Positions 26,916 through 35,836 of a stretch of DNA of 64,000 nt are shown piece by piece. A program made the translations under genes and the position numbers. The notes below the pieces were generated by a model, which saw only the letters and a list, made by a program, of their open reading frames with translations, made no database searches and was not told the origin of the DNA. Position 1 is the stretch's first letter, and each line of letters opens with the position of its first letter. Source of the DNA: JAJZRJ01 sp040757055 (GTDB lineage: Bacteria; Desulfobacterota; Desulfobulbia; Desulfobulbales; Desulfurivibrionaceae); the NCBI GenBank assembly GCA_040757055.1, contig JBFLXY010000007.1, positions 1 through 64,000 of the forward strand. Reading direction: 5' to 3'.

Positions 26916-29741
26916 ATGACGGAAAAAACCACGGATTACAAGGCAACCCTCAACCTGCCCCAGACCGACTTCAAGATGAAGGCGAACCTCGCCCAGCGGG
27001 AGCCGGAGTTTTTGAAGCAATGGGATGAGCAGAATCTCTACGCCACAGTCCAGCAGGCCACGGCCGGCCGGCCTCTTTACGTGCTGCACGACGGCCCGCC
27101 CTACGCCAACGGCCGCACCCACATGGGCCATGCCCTGAACAAGATTCTGAAAGACGTTATCCTCAAGTCGAAGCGTATGGCCGGCCACCACTGCCCCTAT
27201 GTGCCGGGCTGGGACTGCCACGGCCTGCCCATTGAACTCAATGTGGACAAGGAACTGGGCAGCAGGAAGCGGGAGATCCCGAAGATCGCTTTCCGCGACG
27301 CCTGCCGCAAGTATGCGGCCAAGTGGATCACTATCCAGAAGGAGGAGTTCAAGCGCCTTGGCGTCCTGGGCGACTGGGAGCATCCCTACCTCACCATCGA
27401 CTATAAATACGAGGCCGCCATTGCCCGGGAATTCAACCGTTTCCTCCTTTCGGGTGCGGTGACCCGCAGCAAGAAGCCGGTCCACTGGTGTTCCTCCTGC
27501 CAGACCGCCCTGGCCGAGGCCGAGGTGGAGTACGCCGACCATTCCTCGCCCTCCATCTACGTGAAATTCCCGGTGGCGGACGACCTCCGCGCCGAACTGC
27601 CCGCGCTCAGTGGCAAGAAGGTGGCGGCCCTCATCTGGACCACCACCCCCTGGACCCTGCCCGCCAACCTGGCCGTGGCCTTCCACCCGGACTACGACTA
27701 CGTGGCGGTGGAGAGCAAGGGCGAGGTGCTCCTCATGGCCCAGGGGCTCCTCGACCGGGTGGTGCAGGAGTGCGGGTTGACCGAGTACGAGATCATCGCC
27801 ACCTTCTCGGCGCGAATCCTTGAAGGCAAGAAGTGCCGCCATCCCTTTCTGGAGCGTGAGTCGCTCATCATCCTGGCCGACTACGTGACCCTGGACGCCG
27901 GCACCGGCTGCGTCCATACCGCGCCGGGCCACGGCCGCGAGGACTATCTGAGCGGTGTGCGCTACGGGTTGCCGATACTTTCACCCGTGGCCGCGGATGG
28001 CCGCTTTACCGACGAGGCCGGGCCGTACGCCGGCATGTTCACCTGGGAGGCGAATAAGGTCATCAATGCCGATCTCACGGCCAGTGGCTTCCTGCTGAAA
28101 GAGGGCAAGGTCAGCCACAGCTACCCGCATTGCTGGCGCTGCAAGAAGCCGGTGGCCTTCCGCGCCACCGAGCAGTGGTTCATCTCCATGGAGCAGAACG
28201 GCCTGCGGCACAAGGCCTTGGCCGAGATCAAGCAGGTGGCCTGGATTCCCAAATGGGGCATGGAGCGGATTTACGGCATGGTGGAAGGGCGGCCGGACTG
28301 GTGCCTGTCGCGCCAGCGCGCCTGGGGTGTGCCGCTCACCGTGGCGTACTGTGCCAAGTGCGGCGAGATCAAGAACGATGAGCAGGTGATGGTGAAGATC
28401 ACCACCCTCTTCGAGCAGGAGGGGGCGGATGCCTGGTACAGCCACCCGCTCTCTGATTTCATCGGAACCGATGCCACCTGCGCCAAGTGCGGCGGCAAGG
28501 AATTCGTCAAGGAAGAAGACATCCTTGATGTCTGGTTCGACTCCGGGGTGAGCTACGCCGCGGTACTCGAAGAGCGCGACGAACTGGCCGCCCCGGCCGA
28601 CCTCTACCTCGAAGGCAGCGATCAGCATCGCGGTTGGTTCCAGAGTTCGCTGCTGGCGGCGGTGGGCACCCGTGGCCATGCCCCCTACAAGGGCGTGCTC
28701 ACCCACGGCTTCGTGGTGGATGGCCAGGGCAAGAAGATGTCCAAATCCATCGGCAACGTCATCGCGCCGGAGACGATCATCAAGAACTACGGCGCCGAGA
28801 TTTTGCGCCTGTGGGCCGCCTCGGAGGACTACCGCGACGATATCAAGATCTCCGACGACATCCTGAAGCAACTGGCCGATGCCTACCGCAAGATCCGCAA
28901 CACCGTGCGCTTCATGCTCGGCAACCTCTACGACTTCCACCCGGCCACCGACCGGGTGGATGATGCGGCCATGGGCGAGCTGGACCGCTGGGCCCTGGCC
29001 CAGTTCGAGCTGCTCAAGAAGCGGATTCTCGCGGCCTACGAGAGCTTCGAGTTCCATTTGGTCTATCACAGCCTCTCCCAGTTCTGCACAGTGACGCTCA
29101 GTTCGCTCTATCTCGATATCCTGAAGGACCGCCTCTATGTCCTGCCGGCTGCCTCGCCGGAGCGGCGGGCCGCGCAGACGGTCTTCTACGAGATCACCGA
29201 GGGGCTCTTGCGCCTCATGGCCCCGGTGCTCTCGTTTCTCTCGGCCGAGGCGTGGGAGTTCCTGCCCCGTGACCCGGCCCGGCCGGCCCTGGTTTTCACC
29301 GCCCTCTTTCCCGAGGTCAAGGAGGGGCGTTTGCAGGATGAGGAGCTGATCCGCCGTTGGGAGCAGCTCCTCAAGGTGCGGGGTGAGCTGACCAGGGCCC
29401 TGGAGATCGCCCGCCGAGACAAGGTGATCGGCCATTCGCTGGAGGCGGTGGTCACGGTGGCGGCAGAGGGTGAGCTGGCGGCGTTCCTGGAGGCCAATCA
29501 CAAGACTCTTCTGGACATCGCCATTGTTTCGGATCTGCGCCGAACGGGCGCCTTGGCCGATGTGACCAATATGACCTATGTGACCTATGCGAGTGAGGAG
29601 ATTCCGGGGTTGCAGGTGGCGGTGGCCGCAGCCACTGGCCAGAAATGCGAGCGTTGCTGGATCCGTTCCGAGAGCGTGGGCAGCGATGCGGCCCGGCCAG
29701 GCCTCTGCGGCCGGTGCGCCCCGGTGGTGGCTGCCCTGTGA
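26916..29741 (+). CDS. ileS: isoleucyl-tRNA synthetase
   Basis: 941 residues, a normal bacterial class I enzyme. The HIGH-type motif is in GRTHMGHALNK, and KMSKS is in GKKMSKSIGN. The CP1 editing domain contains the TTPWTLPAN stretch. A zinc finger closes the protein (CERCW...CGRC). It charges tRNA-Ile in the cytoplasm. ATG 26916 (MTEKTTDYK) is preferred over a GTG 24 bases upstream. lspA overlaps its end. Confidence 0.97.
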   Translation: MTEKTTDYKATLNLPQTDFKMKANLAQREPEFLKQWDEQNLYATVQQATAGRPLYVLHDGPPYANGRTHMGHALNKILKDVILKSKRMAGHHCPYVPGWDCHGLPIELNVDKELGSRKREIPKIAFRDACRKYAAKWITIQKEEFKRLGVLGDWEHPYLTIDYKYEAAIAREFNRFLLSGAVTRSKKPVHWCSSCQTALAEAEVEYADHSSPSIYVKFPVADDLRAELPALSGKKVAALIWTTTPWTLPANLAVAFHPDYDYVAVESKGEVLLMAQGLLDRVVQECGLTEYEIIATFSARILEGKKCRHPFLERESLIILADYVTLDAGTGCVHTAPGHGREDYLSGVRYGLPILSPVAADGRFTDEAGPYAGMFTWEANKVINADLTASGFLLKEGKVSHSYPHCWRCKKPVAFRATEQWFISMEQNGLRHKALAEIKQVAWIPKWGMERIYGMVEGRPDWCLSRQRAWGVPLTVAYCAKCGEIKNDEQVMVKITTLFEQEGADAWYSHPLSDFIGTDATCAKCGGKEFVKEEDILDVWFDSGVSYAAVLEERDELAAPADLYLEGSDQHRGWFQSSLLAAVGTRGHAPYKGVLTHGFVVDGQGKKMSKSIGNVIAPETIIKNYGAEILRLWAASEDYRDDIKISDDILKQLADAYRKIRNTVRFMLGNLYDFHPATDRVDDAAMGELDRWALAQFELLKKRILAAYESFEFHLVYHSLSQFCTVTLSSLYLDILKDRLYVLPAASPERRAAQTVFYEITEGLLRLMAPVLSFLSAEAWEFLPRDPARPALVFTALFPEVKEGRLQDEELIRRWEQLLKVRGELTRALEIARRDKVIGHSLEAVVTVAAEGELAAFLEANHKTLLDIAIVSDLRRTGALADVTNMTYVTYASEEIPGLQVAVAAATGQKCERCWIRSESVGSDAARPGLCGRCAPVVAAL

Positions 29742-30238
29742 GCGAGCGGCCCTCCTATTGGCCGCTCATCCTCTGGGGCGGCGGCGTGGTGGCCCTGGAT
29801 CAGTTCACCAAGTGGCTCATCCAGGCGAATTTCCTGCTCCATGACAGCCGGGAGATCATCCCCGGTTTTTTCAATCTGACCTATGTCACCAACACCGGCG
29901 CGGCCTTCGGGATCCTCGCCGGCGAGCAATCGACCCTGCGGATGCTCTTTTTTGTGGCCATCGCCGTGGTGGCCCTTGCTGTCATCATCCTGGGCTGGCG
30001 TCAGCTCTGCGGCGAGCAGCGCCTTATGCCCCATGCCCTGGGGCTCATTGCCGGCGGCGCGGTGGGCAACCTCATCGACCGGGTGCGCTTCGGCGCGGTG
30101 GTCGATTTCCTCGATGTGTACGTCAACAACTACCATTGGCCAGCCTTCAACGTGGCGGATTCCGCCATCTGTGTGGGCGTCGGCCTCTTTCTGCTGGGAA
30201 GTTTCTTCTCCTCCCGGTCTTCACAGAACGCAGCATAA
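29738..30238 (+). CDS. lspA: lipoprotein signal peptidase
   Basis: 166 residues, four predicted membrane helices. The two catalytic aspartates lie in the conserved GNLIDRVRFGAVVDFLD and FNVADSAI boxes, and the family motif NTGAAFG is present. It removes signal peptides from prolipoproteins in the inner membrane; two lipoproteins are encoded further downstream. GTG at 29738 overlaps the ileS stop by four bases. The longer upstream frame is shadow sequence. Confidence 0.95.
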   Translation: MSERPSYWPLILWGGGVVALDQFTKWLIQANFLLHDSREIIPGFFNLTYVTNTGAAFGILAGEQSTLRMLFFVAIAVVALAVIILGWRQLCGEQRLMPHALGLIAGGAVGNLIDRVRFGAVVDFLDVYVNNYHWPAFNVADSAICVGVGLFLLGSFFSSRSSQNAA

Positions 30239-30250
30239 GGAAGGGTGGCA

Positions 30251-31192
30251 ATGGCAGCGAAAAAGATCGCAGTCCTTTTCCCGGGCCAGGGTTCGCAGTA
30301 CGTGGGCATGGCCAAGGAATTTCTCGAAGCGGACGCCGAGGCGCGGGAACTCATGGCCATGGCGGAGCGGGTGAGCGGCATGCCCCTTGGCTGCCTCTGC
30401 CTCGAAGGCCCCATAGAGGAGTTGACCCGGACCCTTTCTCTCCAGCCGGCCATGACCGTGGTGAACCTCATCTGCTGGCAGGCGCTCGGCAAGGCCGGGG
30501 TGAAGGCCGATTTTTTCGCCGGCCACAGCCTGGGCGAATACGCGGCCCTCTGCGCCGCAGGCGTTCTGGGCACCGAGGAGACGCTGGCCCTGGTCACTGA
30601 GCGCGGCCGGCTCATGGAGCGCGAGGCCGGTGCCAATCCGGGGGGCATGCACGCGGTGGTGAAGCTCGACATCGACACGGTGCGCGGCATCGTCGCTGCG
30701 GCCCAGGCCAAGGGGGCGCTGACGCTGGCCAACCACAATTCGGCCGAGCAGATCGTCATTTCCGGCGAGACCGCGGCTCTCGATGCTGCCGCCGAACTGG
30801 TGAAGGAAAAGGGCGGCAAGGCGATTCCGCTCAAAGTCAGCGGTGCCTGGCATAGCGACCTCATCAAGGGCGCGGTGCCTGATTTTGAGCAGGCTCTGGC
30901 CAAGGTTGATGTTAAATCTCCGCACACCCCGTTGCTCTTTAACGTCACTGCGGCAGCAGAGACCGACCCGGCAAGGATCCGGGCCACCATGGCCCGCCAG
31001 ATCGCCGCTACGGTGCGCTGGTACGAGATTGTCCAGCATCTGCTGGCCGCCGGGGTTGATACCTTCATCGAGGTGGGGCCGAAGACGGTGCTCACCGGCC
31101 TCATGAAGAAGATCCTGCCGCCGGAGTCCAGCCACAAGACGCTCCAGGTGGACACCCCGGCCACCCTGACCCAGTGCCTTGCAGAGTTGTAA
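30251..31192 (+). CDS. fabD: malonyl-CoA:ACP transacylase
   Basis: 313 residues. The opening LFPGQGSQYVGM and the active-site nucleophile motif GHSLGEYAAL are diagnostic. The His-containing SGAWHSDLI segment matches the second catalytic site. It loads malonyl groups onto acyl carrier protein for fatty acid synthesis. ATG 30251 follows AAGGAAGGG. It lies 12 bases after lspA. Confidence 0.95.
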   Translation: MAAKKIAVLFPGQGSQYVGMAKEFLEADAEARELMAMAERVSGMPLGCLCLEGPIEELTRTLSLQPAMTVVNLICWQALGKAGVKADFFAGHSLGEYAALCAAGVLGTEETLALVTERGRLMEREAGANPGGMHAVVKLDIDTVRGIVAAAQAKGALTLANHNSAEQIVISGETAALDAAAELVKEKGGKAIPLKVSGAWHSDLIKGAVPDFEQALAKVDVKSPHTPLLFNVTAAAETDPARIRATMARQIAATVRWYEIVQHLLAAGVDTFIEVGPKTVLTGLMKKILPPESSHKTLQVDTPATLTQCLAEL

Positions 31193-31217
31193 GCCTTTCG
31201 GCCGGCGACATTGGGGC

Positions 31218-31246
31218 TTGACAAGTGCCGGCCCACCAAGTATCTT
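31218..31246 (+). promoter_or_regulatory. sigma-70 promoter of ffh
   Basis: A perfect -35 TTGACA, 17-base spacer and -10 TATCTT lie about 245 bases before ffh. The transcript would therefore have a long leader. Confidence 0.75.
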
Positions 31247-31333
31247 TGTCCGTTTTCCGGCCAGGACGGCTTGGGTAGTGGTGCGTATGGACTCCCCCGT
31301 GTTGGGGTGATTCGATAAAATCTGTCTGAATTT

Positions 31334-31476
31334 ATTGCGTTTCTCAGGCGAAATGGAAACGCGAAGGCAAGCGAGCAGCGACGAGGCAGTACGGTTGAGT
31401 ACGGCGAGGAGCCGCGCCGCGCGTTTAGCCGGCAGCAGCGAAGCGGCGAAGTTAACGTTCGATTGAGAAACGCAAT
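31334..31476. repeat. 143-bp inverted-repeat element in the ffh leader
   Basis: Perfect 13-bp terminal inverted repeats, ATTGCGTTTCTCA and TGAGAAACGCAAT, extend imperfectly (CGAA/TTCG). They enclose a GC-rich, hairpin-filled core including GTAC-N6-GTAC. It ends 15 bases before the ffh ATG. It is either a MITE-like repeat or a structured leader. The 31193-31491 gap contains no gene. Confidence 0.7.
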
Positions 31477-31491
31477 TATTCGGTCTTTGGC

Positions 31492-32853
31492 ATGTTTGAT
31501 ACCCTTTCCGACCGCCTGCAGGACGTCTTCAAGAAGCTCCGCGGCCACGGCACGCTGAGCGAGGAGAATATCCAGGAAGCGCTCCGCGAGGTGCGGCTGG
31601 CGCTGCTGGAAGCGGACGTCAACTTCAAGGTCGTCAAGGAGTTCGTCGCTGCGGTTGCTGAAAAGGCGGTGGGCCAGGAGGTGCTCAAAAGCCTGGCCCC
31701 TGGCCAGCAGGTCGTCAAGGCGGTGCACGAGCAGCTCGTGGCGCTGCTTGGCGGCGAGAACGTCGGCCTCACCCTGACCGGCCGCCAGCCGGTGGTGATG
31801 ATGATGGTCGGCCTCCAGGGCTCCGGCAAGACCACCTCGGCGGGCAAGCTGGCCCACATGCTCAAGGGCAAGGGCCGCAAGCCCTACCTGGTGCCGGCCG
31901 ACGTCTATCGCCCGGCAGCCATCGAGCAGTTGCGGGTGCTGGGCGAGAAGCTGGCAGTACCGGTCCACCCCTCGCGGGCGGACCAGGACCCGGTGGCCAT
32001 CTGCCAGCAGGCCTTCCACGCTGCCCAGCAGAGCGGCTGCGACACGGTGCTCATCGATACCGCCGGCCGCCTCCATGTGGACGAACCCCTCATGGAGGAG
32101 TTGCGCCGCATCAAGGAAGCGGTGCAGCCGGCCGAGATCCTTTTCGTGGCCGACGCCATGACCGGCCAGGATGCGGTGACCGTGGCGGACAAGTTCAACC
32201 AGGACCTGGCCGTGAGCGGCGTGATCCTGACCAAGCTTGATGGCGACGCCCGCGGTGGCGCGGCCCTGTCGATCAAGAAGGTCACGGGAAGGCCCATCAA
32301 GTTCGTGGGCATGGGCGAAGGGCTCGATGCCCTGGAACCCTTCCACCCGGACCGCATGGCCTCGCGCATCCTGGGGATGGGCGACGTCCTCACCCTGATC
32401 GAAAAGGCCCAGGCCGCGGTCGATCAGGACAAGGCCGAGCAGCTGGCCAAGAAGATCAAGAAGGAGGGCTTCGACCTCGAAGACTTCCGCGATCAGCTCC
32501 AGCAGATCAAGAAGCTGGGCAGCCTGGAACAGATCATGGGCATGATCCCGGGCATGAACAAGCTCAAGCAGATGCAGAATATGCCCAAGCCGGATGAGCG
32601 GGAATTGACGAAGGTGGAGGCCATCATCAACTCCATGACCGTCAAGGAGCGGCGGAACCACGGGATCATCAATGCCAGCCGCCGGCAGCGCATTGCCAAG
32701 GGCAGCGGCACCGACGTCCAGGACGTCAACAAGGTGATCAAGAGCTACACCGAGATGCTCAAGATGATGAAGAAATTCGGTGGCAAGGCGGGGCTGGGCA
32801 ACATCGGCGCCCCCAAGAAGAAAGTAAAGCGGCCCAAAGGGCTGTTTCGCTAG
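31492..32853 (+). CDS. ffh: signal recognition particle protein Ffh
   Basis: 453 residues with N, G and M domains. GTPase motifs include GLQGSGKT at 107-114, the DTAGRLH box and the TKLDGDARGG box. The Met-rich M domain (MGMIPGMNKLKQMQNM) binds SRP RNA and signal peptides. It targets nascent membrane proteins to FtsY/SecYEG. No good Shine-Dalgarno is visible because the inverted-repeat element abuts the start. rpsP follows. Confidence 0.97.
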   Translation: MFDTLSDRLQDVFKKLRGHGTLSEENIQEALREVRLALLEADVNFKVVKEFVAAVAEKAVGQEVLKSLAPGQQVVKAVHEQLVALLGGENVGLTLTGRQPVVMMMVGLQGSGKTTSAGKLAHMLKGKGRKPYLVPADVYRPAAIEQLRVLGEKLAVPVHPSRADQDPVAICQQAFHAAQQSGCDTVLIDTAGRLHVDEPLMEELRRIKEAVQPAEILFVADAMTGQDAVTVADKFNQDLAVSGVILTKLDGDARGGAALSIKKVTGRPIKFVGMGEGLDALEPFHPDRMASRILGMGDVLTLIEKAQAAVDQDKAEQLAKKIKKEGFDLEDFRDQLQQIKKLGSLEQIMGMIPGMNKLKQMQNMPKPDERELTKVEAIINSMTVKERRNHGIINASRRQRIAKGSGTDVQDVNKVIKSYTEMLKMMKKFGGKAGLGNIGAPKKKVKRPKGLFR

Positions 32854-32935
32854 GTTCGAGTTTTCCGTGTGATAACCGTTGGCCGTGCGGCAAGTGCCGG
32901 GGCCAACATCCATTCGTCGTAGGAGGAGTTTCAGA

Positions 32936-33181
32936 ATGGCGGTACGTATCCGTTTGACCCGTCTGGGCAAGAAGAAGAAGCCGTTTTACCGTATCGTGGT
33001 TGCCGATTCCGAGGCCAAGCGCGATGGCCGTTTCCTGGAAGTGGTCGGCACCTACGACCCGAACCAGAATCCGGCCGCGGTCAGCATCAAGCAGGATCGC
33101 GTGCAGGACTGGCTCGCCCGTGGCGCCAAGCCGAGCGACACCGTGCGCAGCCTGCTGAAGGGCGCCACCGCCGCGGAATAA
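32936..33181 (+). CDS. rpsP: 30S ribosomal protein S16
   Basis: 81 residues starting MAVRIRLTRLGKKKKPFYR, the canonical S16 opening. AGGAGGAG precedes the ATG; an upstream in-frame extension lacks one. It binds 16S rRNA and aids 30S assembly. It is first in the rpsP-khpA-rimM-trmD-rplS set. Confidence 0.97.
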   Translation: MAVRIRLTRLGKKKKPFYRIVVADSEAKRDGRFLEVVGTYDPNQNPAAVSIKQDRVQDWLARGAKPSDTVRSLLKGATAAE

Positions 33182-33187
33182 CCGGCG

Positions 33188-33418
33188 ATGAAGGAGTTGA
33201 TTGCGGCGGTCGCTACCCAGCTGGTGGATGCGTCTGAGGCGGTTTCGGTGACCGAGACCGAGCAGGAAGACACCACTGTGCTCGAATTGCGGGTGGCGAA
33301 AGAGGATCTCGGCAAGGTCATCGGCAAGCAGGGCCGCACCGCGCGGGCAATGCGGGCGCTTTTGAATGCCGCGGCGGGCAAGCAGAACAAGAAGGCCCGG
33401 CTCGAGATCCTGGAGTAG
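33188..33418 (+). CDS. khpA: KH-domain RNA-binding protein KhpA
   Basis: 76 residues with a single KH fold and its GxxG-type loop in VIGKQGRTARAMRALLNA. It is the YlqC/KhpA family, usually encoded between rpsP and rimM. It is a small RNA-binding protein thought to act with KhpB. It lies 6 bases after rpsP and 3 bases before rimM. Confidence 0.93.
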   Translation: MKELIAAVATQLVDASEAVSVTETEQEDTTVLELRVAKEDLGKVIGKQGRTARAMRALLNAAAGKQNKKARLEILE

Positions 33419-33421
33419 TTG

Positions 33422-33976
33422 TTGCGCATCGTCAACCTCGGCCCCGCCCGCGGCGCCGATCAAGTGATGGTCGGCACGGTGGTGAAGCCCCACGGCATCC
33501 GCGGGGAGATCAAGGTGCTGCCGGCCGGCCGAGCTGATGCACTGCCACAGTTTCGGGAGGTGACGCTGGCCGATCCGGCGAGCGGCAGCATCCGGCAGGT
33601 GGTGATAGAGAAAAGCGGCAGCCATGAACGGCTGCTGATCCTGCGCTTGCAGGGCCTTGCCGACCGTGACAGCGCCGAGCGGCTGCGCGGCTGGGAGGTG
33701 CGGGCGGCGCGGGCAGTGATGCCGCCCCTTGATGCGAATGCGGCTTACTGGCATGAGCTGGAAGGCGCGCCGGTGATGACCGCCGAAGGCCGTCATCTCG
33801 GGGCAGCGCGGGAACTGATGCACAACGGTGCCCAGGAGGTGCTGGTGGCGCAGGGAGAATATGGCCGGGAATACCTGATCCCGGTGGTCGAGGAATTTAT
33901 CTCCCACCGCTCGGCCGACGGCACCCTGGTGGTCACTCCGCCGCCGGGGCTGCTTGAGATGAACGCAGTTTCATAG
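33422..33976 (+). CDS. rimM: ribosome maturation factor RimM
   Basis: 184 residues. The N-terminal MVGTVVKPHGIRGEIKVLP box and the C-terminal PRC barrel (EYLIPVVEEFI) identify it. It assists 30S head maturation by binding S19. The start is uncertain: TTG 33422 has GGAG at good distance, TTG 33419 is adjacent, and ATG 33467 would cut before the conserved box. Confidence 0.9.
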   Translation: MRIVNLGPARGADQVMVGTVVKPHGIRGEIKVLPAGRADALPQFREVTLADPASGSIRQVVIEKSGSHERLLILRLQGLADRDSAERLRGWEVRAARAVMPPLDANAAYWHELEGAPVMTAEGRHLGAARELMHNGAQEVLVAQGEYGREYLIPVVEEFISHRSADGTLVVTPPPGLLEMNAVS

Positions 33977-34012
33977 CGCTTGCCGCGCACAGGTGGTGCG
34001 GGACTCGCCAGC

Positions 34013-34780
34013 ATGCGTTTTGATATCCTCACGATATTCCCCGACCTGCTGGCCTCGCCGCTCACCGAGGGAATTATCCGGCGGGCGATCCAGGATGGCA
34101 AGGCAGAGATCGCCATCCACAACATCCGTGACTTTGCCACGGACAAGCATGCCATGACCGACGACCGCCCCTTTGGCGGCGGCGAAGGCATGGTCATGAA
34201 GCCCGAGCCGCTGGCTGCCGCGGTGCAGCATGTGCGGAGGCAGGTACCGGGCGGCAAGGTGGTGCTGCTCTCCCCCCAGGGCCGCACCTACGACCAGGCG
34301 CTGGCGAGCGAACTGGCAAGCGAACCGCACCTCATCCTGGTCTGCGGCCGCTACGAAGGGGTGGACGAACGATTCCGGGACCATTATGTGGATCTCGAAG
34401 TCTCCATCGGTGACTACATCCTCACCGGCGGGGAATTGGCAGCGATGGTGGTGGTGGATTCCATCATCCGCTTGTTGCCTGGGGTGCTTGGCTGCGCCGA
34501 TTCGGCCTCCAACGACACCTTCAGCCGCGGCGGCCTCAAATATCCGCAGTACACCCGGCCGCGGGTTTTTGAAGGCGACGAGGTGCCGGAGGTGCTCTGT
34601 TCCGGCGACCATGCCGCGGTGGGCGAGTGGCGTTTTCTGGCAGCGGTGCGGCAGACGTTGGACCGGCGGCCGGAACTGCTGGCCACCATGGCTTTCAGCC
34701 GGCAGGAAGAGAAGTTGCTCAAGAAACATGGACTGCTCGACGCGGTCCGTGAGCGGCAGCGCGGCGCACGAAGCCCATGA
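34013..34780 (+). CDS. trmD: tRNA (guanine-N1-)-methyltransferase TrmD
   Basis: 255 residues with the SPOUT trefoil-knot signature (LILVCGRYEGVDERF and SIGDYILTGGELAAM) and the DDRPFGGGEGMVMK box. It makes m1G37 in tRNAs reading C- and G-starting codons, preventing frameshifts. ATG 34013 begins MRFDILTIFPDLL as in the family. It overlaps the next gene by four bases. Confidence 0.96.
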   Translation: MRFDILTIFPDLLASPLTEGIIRRAIQDGKAEIAIHNIRDFATDKHAMTDDRPFGGGEGMVMKPEPLAAAVQHVRRQVPGGKVVLLSPQGRTYDQALASELASEPHLILVCGRYEGVDERFRDHYVDLEVSIGDYILTGGELAAMVVVDSIIRLLPGVLGCADSASNDTFSRGGLKYPQYTRPRVFEGDEVPEVLCSGDHAAVGEWRFLAAVRQTLDRRPELLATMAFSRQEEKLLKKHGLLDAVRERQRGARSP

Positions 34781-35361
34781 AGCCGCAGAATGTTGCCGCG
34801 ACTGGCGGGCAATTGGAACTGGCCCTGGTGCATTACCCGGTGGTCAACAAGAACGGCGAGACCATCGGGTCGGCGGTCACCAACCTGGATATCCACGATA
34901 TCGCCAGGGCCGGCCGCACCTTCGGGATCGCGACATATTACATCGTCACTCCCTATGAGGACCAGCAGCAGCTGGTGGCTGAGATCCTCGATCACTGGCT
35001 GACTGGCCGGGGGAGTGTCTATAACGAGAAACGCAAGGCCGCCCTTTCCCTGGTGCGGATTTGCGAAAGCCTTGAGGCGCTGTATGTCCAGGCTGCGGCA
35101 TCGGCGGGCGGGCGTCCCACGGTGCTTGCCACCTGCGCCAGGCCGCAACCGAACACCGTGAGCTACGAAGCAGTGCGGCAGCGGCTGGCAGCAGGGGAGC
35201 GGTTTCTGCTCCTGTTCGGCACCGGTTGGGGGTTGACCCCTGAAGTTATGGCCAGGGTGGACGCCACCCTGCCGCCGATTGCCGGGGCAACGGAGTATAA
35301 TCACCTGTCGGTGCGATCGGCAGCCGCCATCGTGCTCGACAGAGTGTTGGGAAAGAGATAA
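34777..35361 (+). CDS. SPOUT-type RNA methyltransferase (TM1570-like)
   Basis: 194 residues. LALVHYPVVNKNGETIGSAVTNLDIHDIARAGRTFGI opens the protein, and LLFGTGWGLTPEVM...YNHLSVRSAAAIVLDR closes it. This is the pattern of a SAM-dependent RNA methyltransferase family (Methyltrn_RNA_4) found beside trmD in Thermotoga and deltaproteobacteria. The tight ATGA overlap with trmD supports an RNA-modification role. The RNA substrate is not known to me. Confidence 0.8.
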   Translation: MKPQNVAATGGQLELALVHYPVVNKNGETIGSAVTNLDIHDIARAGRTFGIATYYIVTPYEDQQQLVAEILDHWLTGRGSVYNEKRKAALSLVRICESLEALYVQAAASAGGRPTVLATCARPQPNTVSYEAVRQRLAAGERFLLLFGTGWGLTPEVMARVDATLPPIAGATEYNHLSVRSAAAIVLDRVLGKR

Positions 35362-35426
35362 ATTGAGGATTCAGGAGCGATTAGTGATCGCTCCCGGGCA
35401 AGCCGAGAAGCGAAAAGAGGAAGACC

Positions 35427-35774
35427 ATGAACGTAATCGAGATGATTGAGCAGGAGAACATGCGGCACGATGTGCCCGATTTCCGCCCCGGCGACACGGT
35501 GAAGGTGCATATCCGCATCATCGAGGGCAACAAGGAGCGGGTCCAGGTGTACGAAGGCGTGGTTACCCGCCAGCACCGCGGCACCATGGGCGCCTCGGTC
35601 ACCGTGCGCAAGATCTCCCATGGCGTCGGGGTGGAGAAGACCTTCTGCATCCACAACCCGCGTCTGGAGAAGATCGAGCTGGTGAGCCGCGGCCGGGTGC
35701 GGCGCTCCAAGCTTTATTATCTGCGGAACCTGCGCGGTAAGGCAGCGCGCATCAAGGACAAGGACATCAACTAG
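35427..35774 (+). CDS. rplS: 50S ribosomal protein L19
   Basis: 115 residues. FRPGDTVKVHIRIIEGNKERVQ...GVVTRQHRG and ARIKDKDIN are typical L19. It sits at the 30S-50S interface. AGAGGAAGA precedes the ATG. The trmD-rplS order is the standard bacterial arrangement. Confidence 0.97.
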   Translation: MNVIEMIEQENMRHDVPDFRPGDTVKVHIRIIEGNKERVQVYEGVVTRQHRGTMGASVTVRKISHGVGVEKTFCIHNPRLEKIELVSRGRVRRSKLYYLRNLRGKAARIKDKDIN

Positions 35775-35785
35775 GCGTTCTTCCT

Positions 35786-35822
35786 GGCAAGGGGCGGCTG
35801 TTTTGCAGCTGGTCCCCTTGCC
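35786..35822 (+). promoter_or_regulatory. strong hairpin between rplS and rnhB
   Basis: GGCAAGGGG...CCCCTTGCC forms a perfect 9-base stem containing an inner GCTG-N5-CAGC stem. No U tract follows, so it is not a classical terminator. It ends two to three bases before the rnhB ribosome binding site and could limit rnhB translation or mark RNA processing. Confidence 0.6.
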
Positions 35823-35836
35823 GTGGGGTGAGCCAT

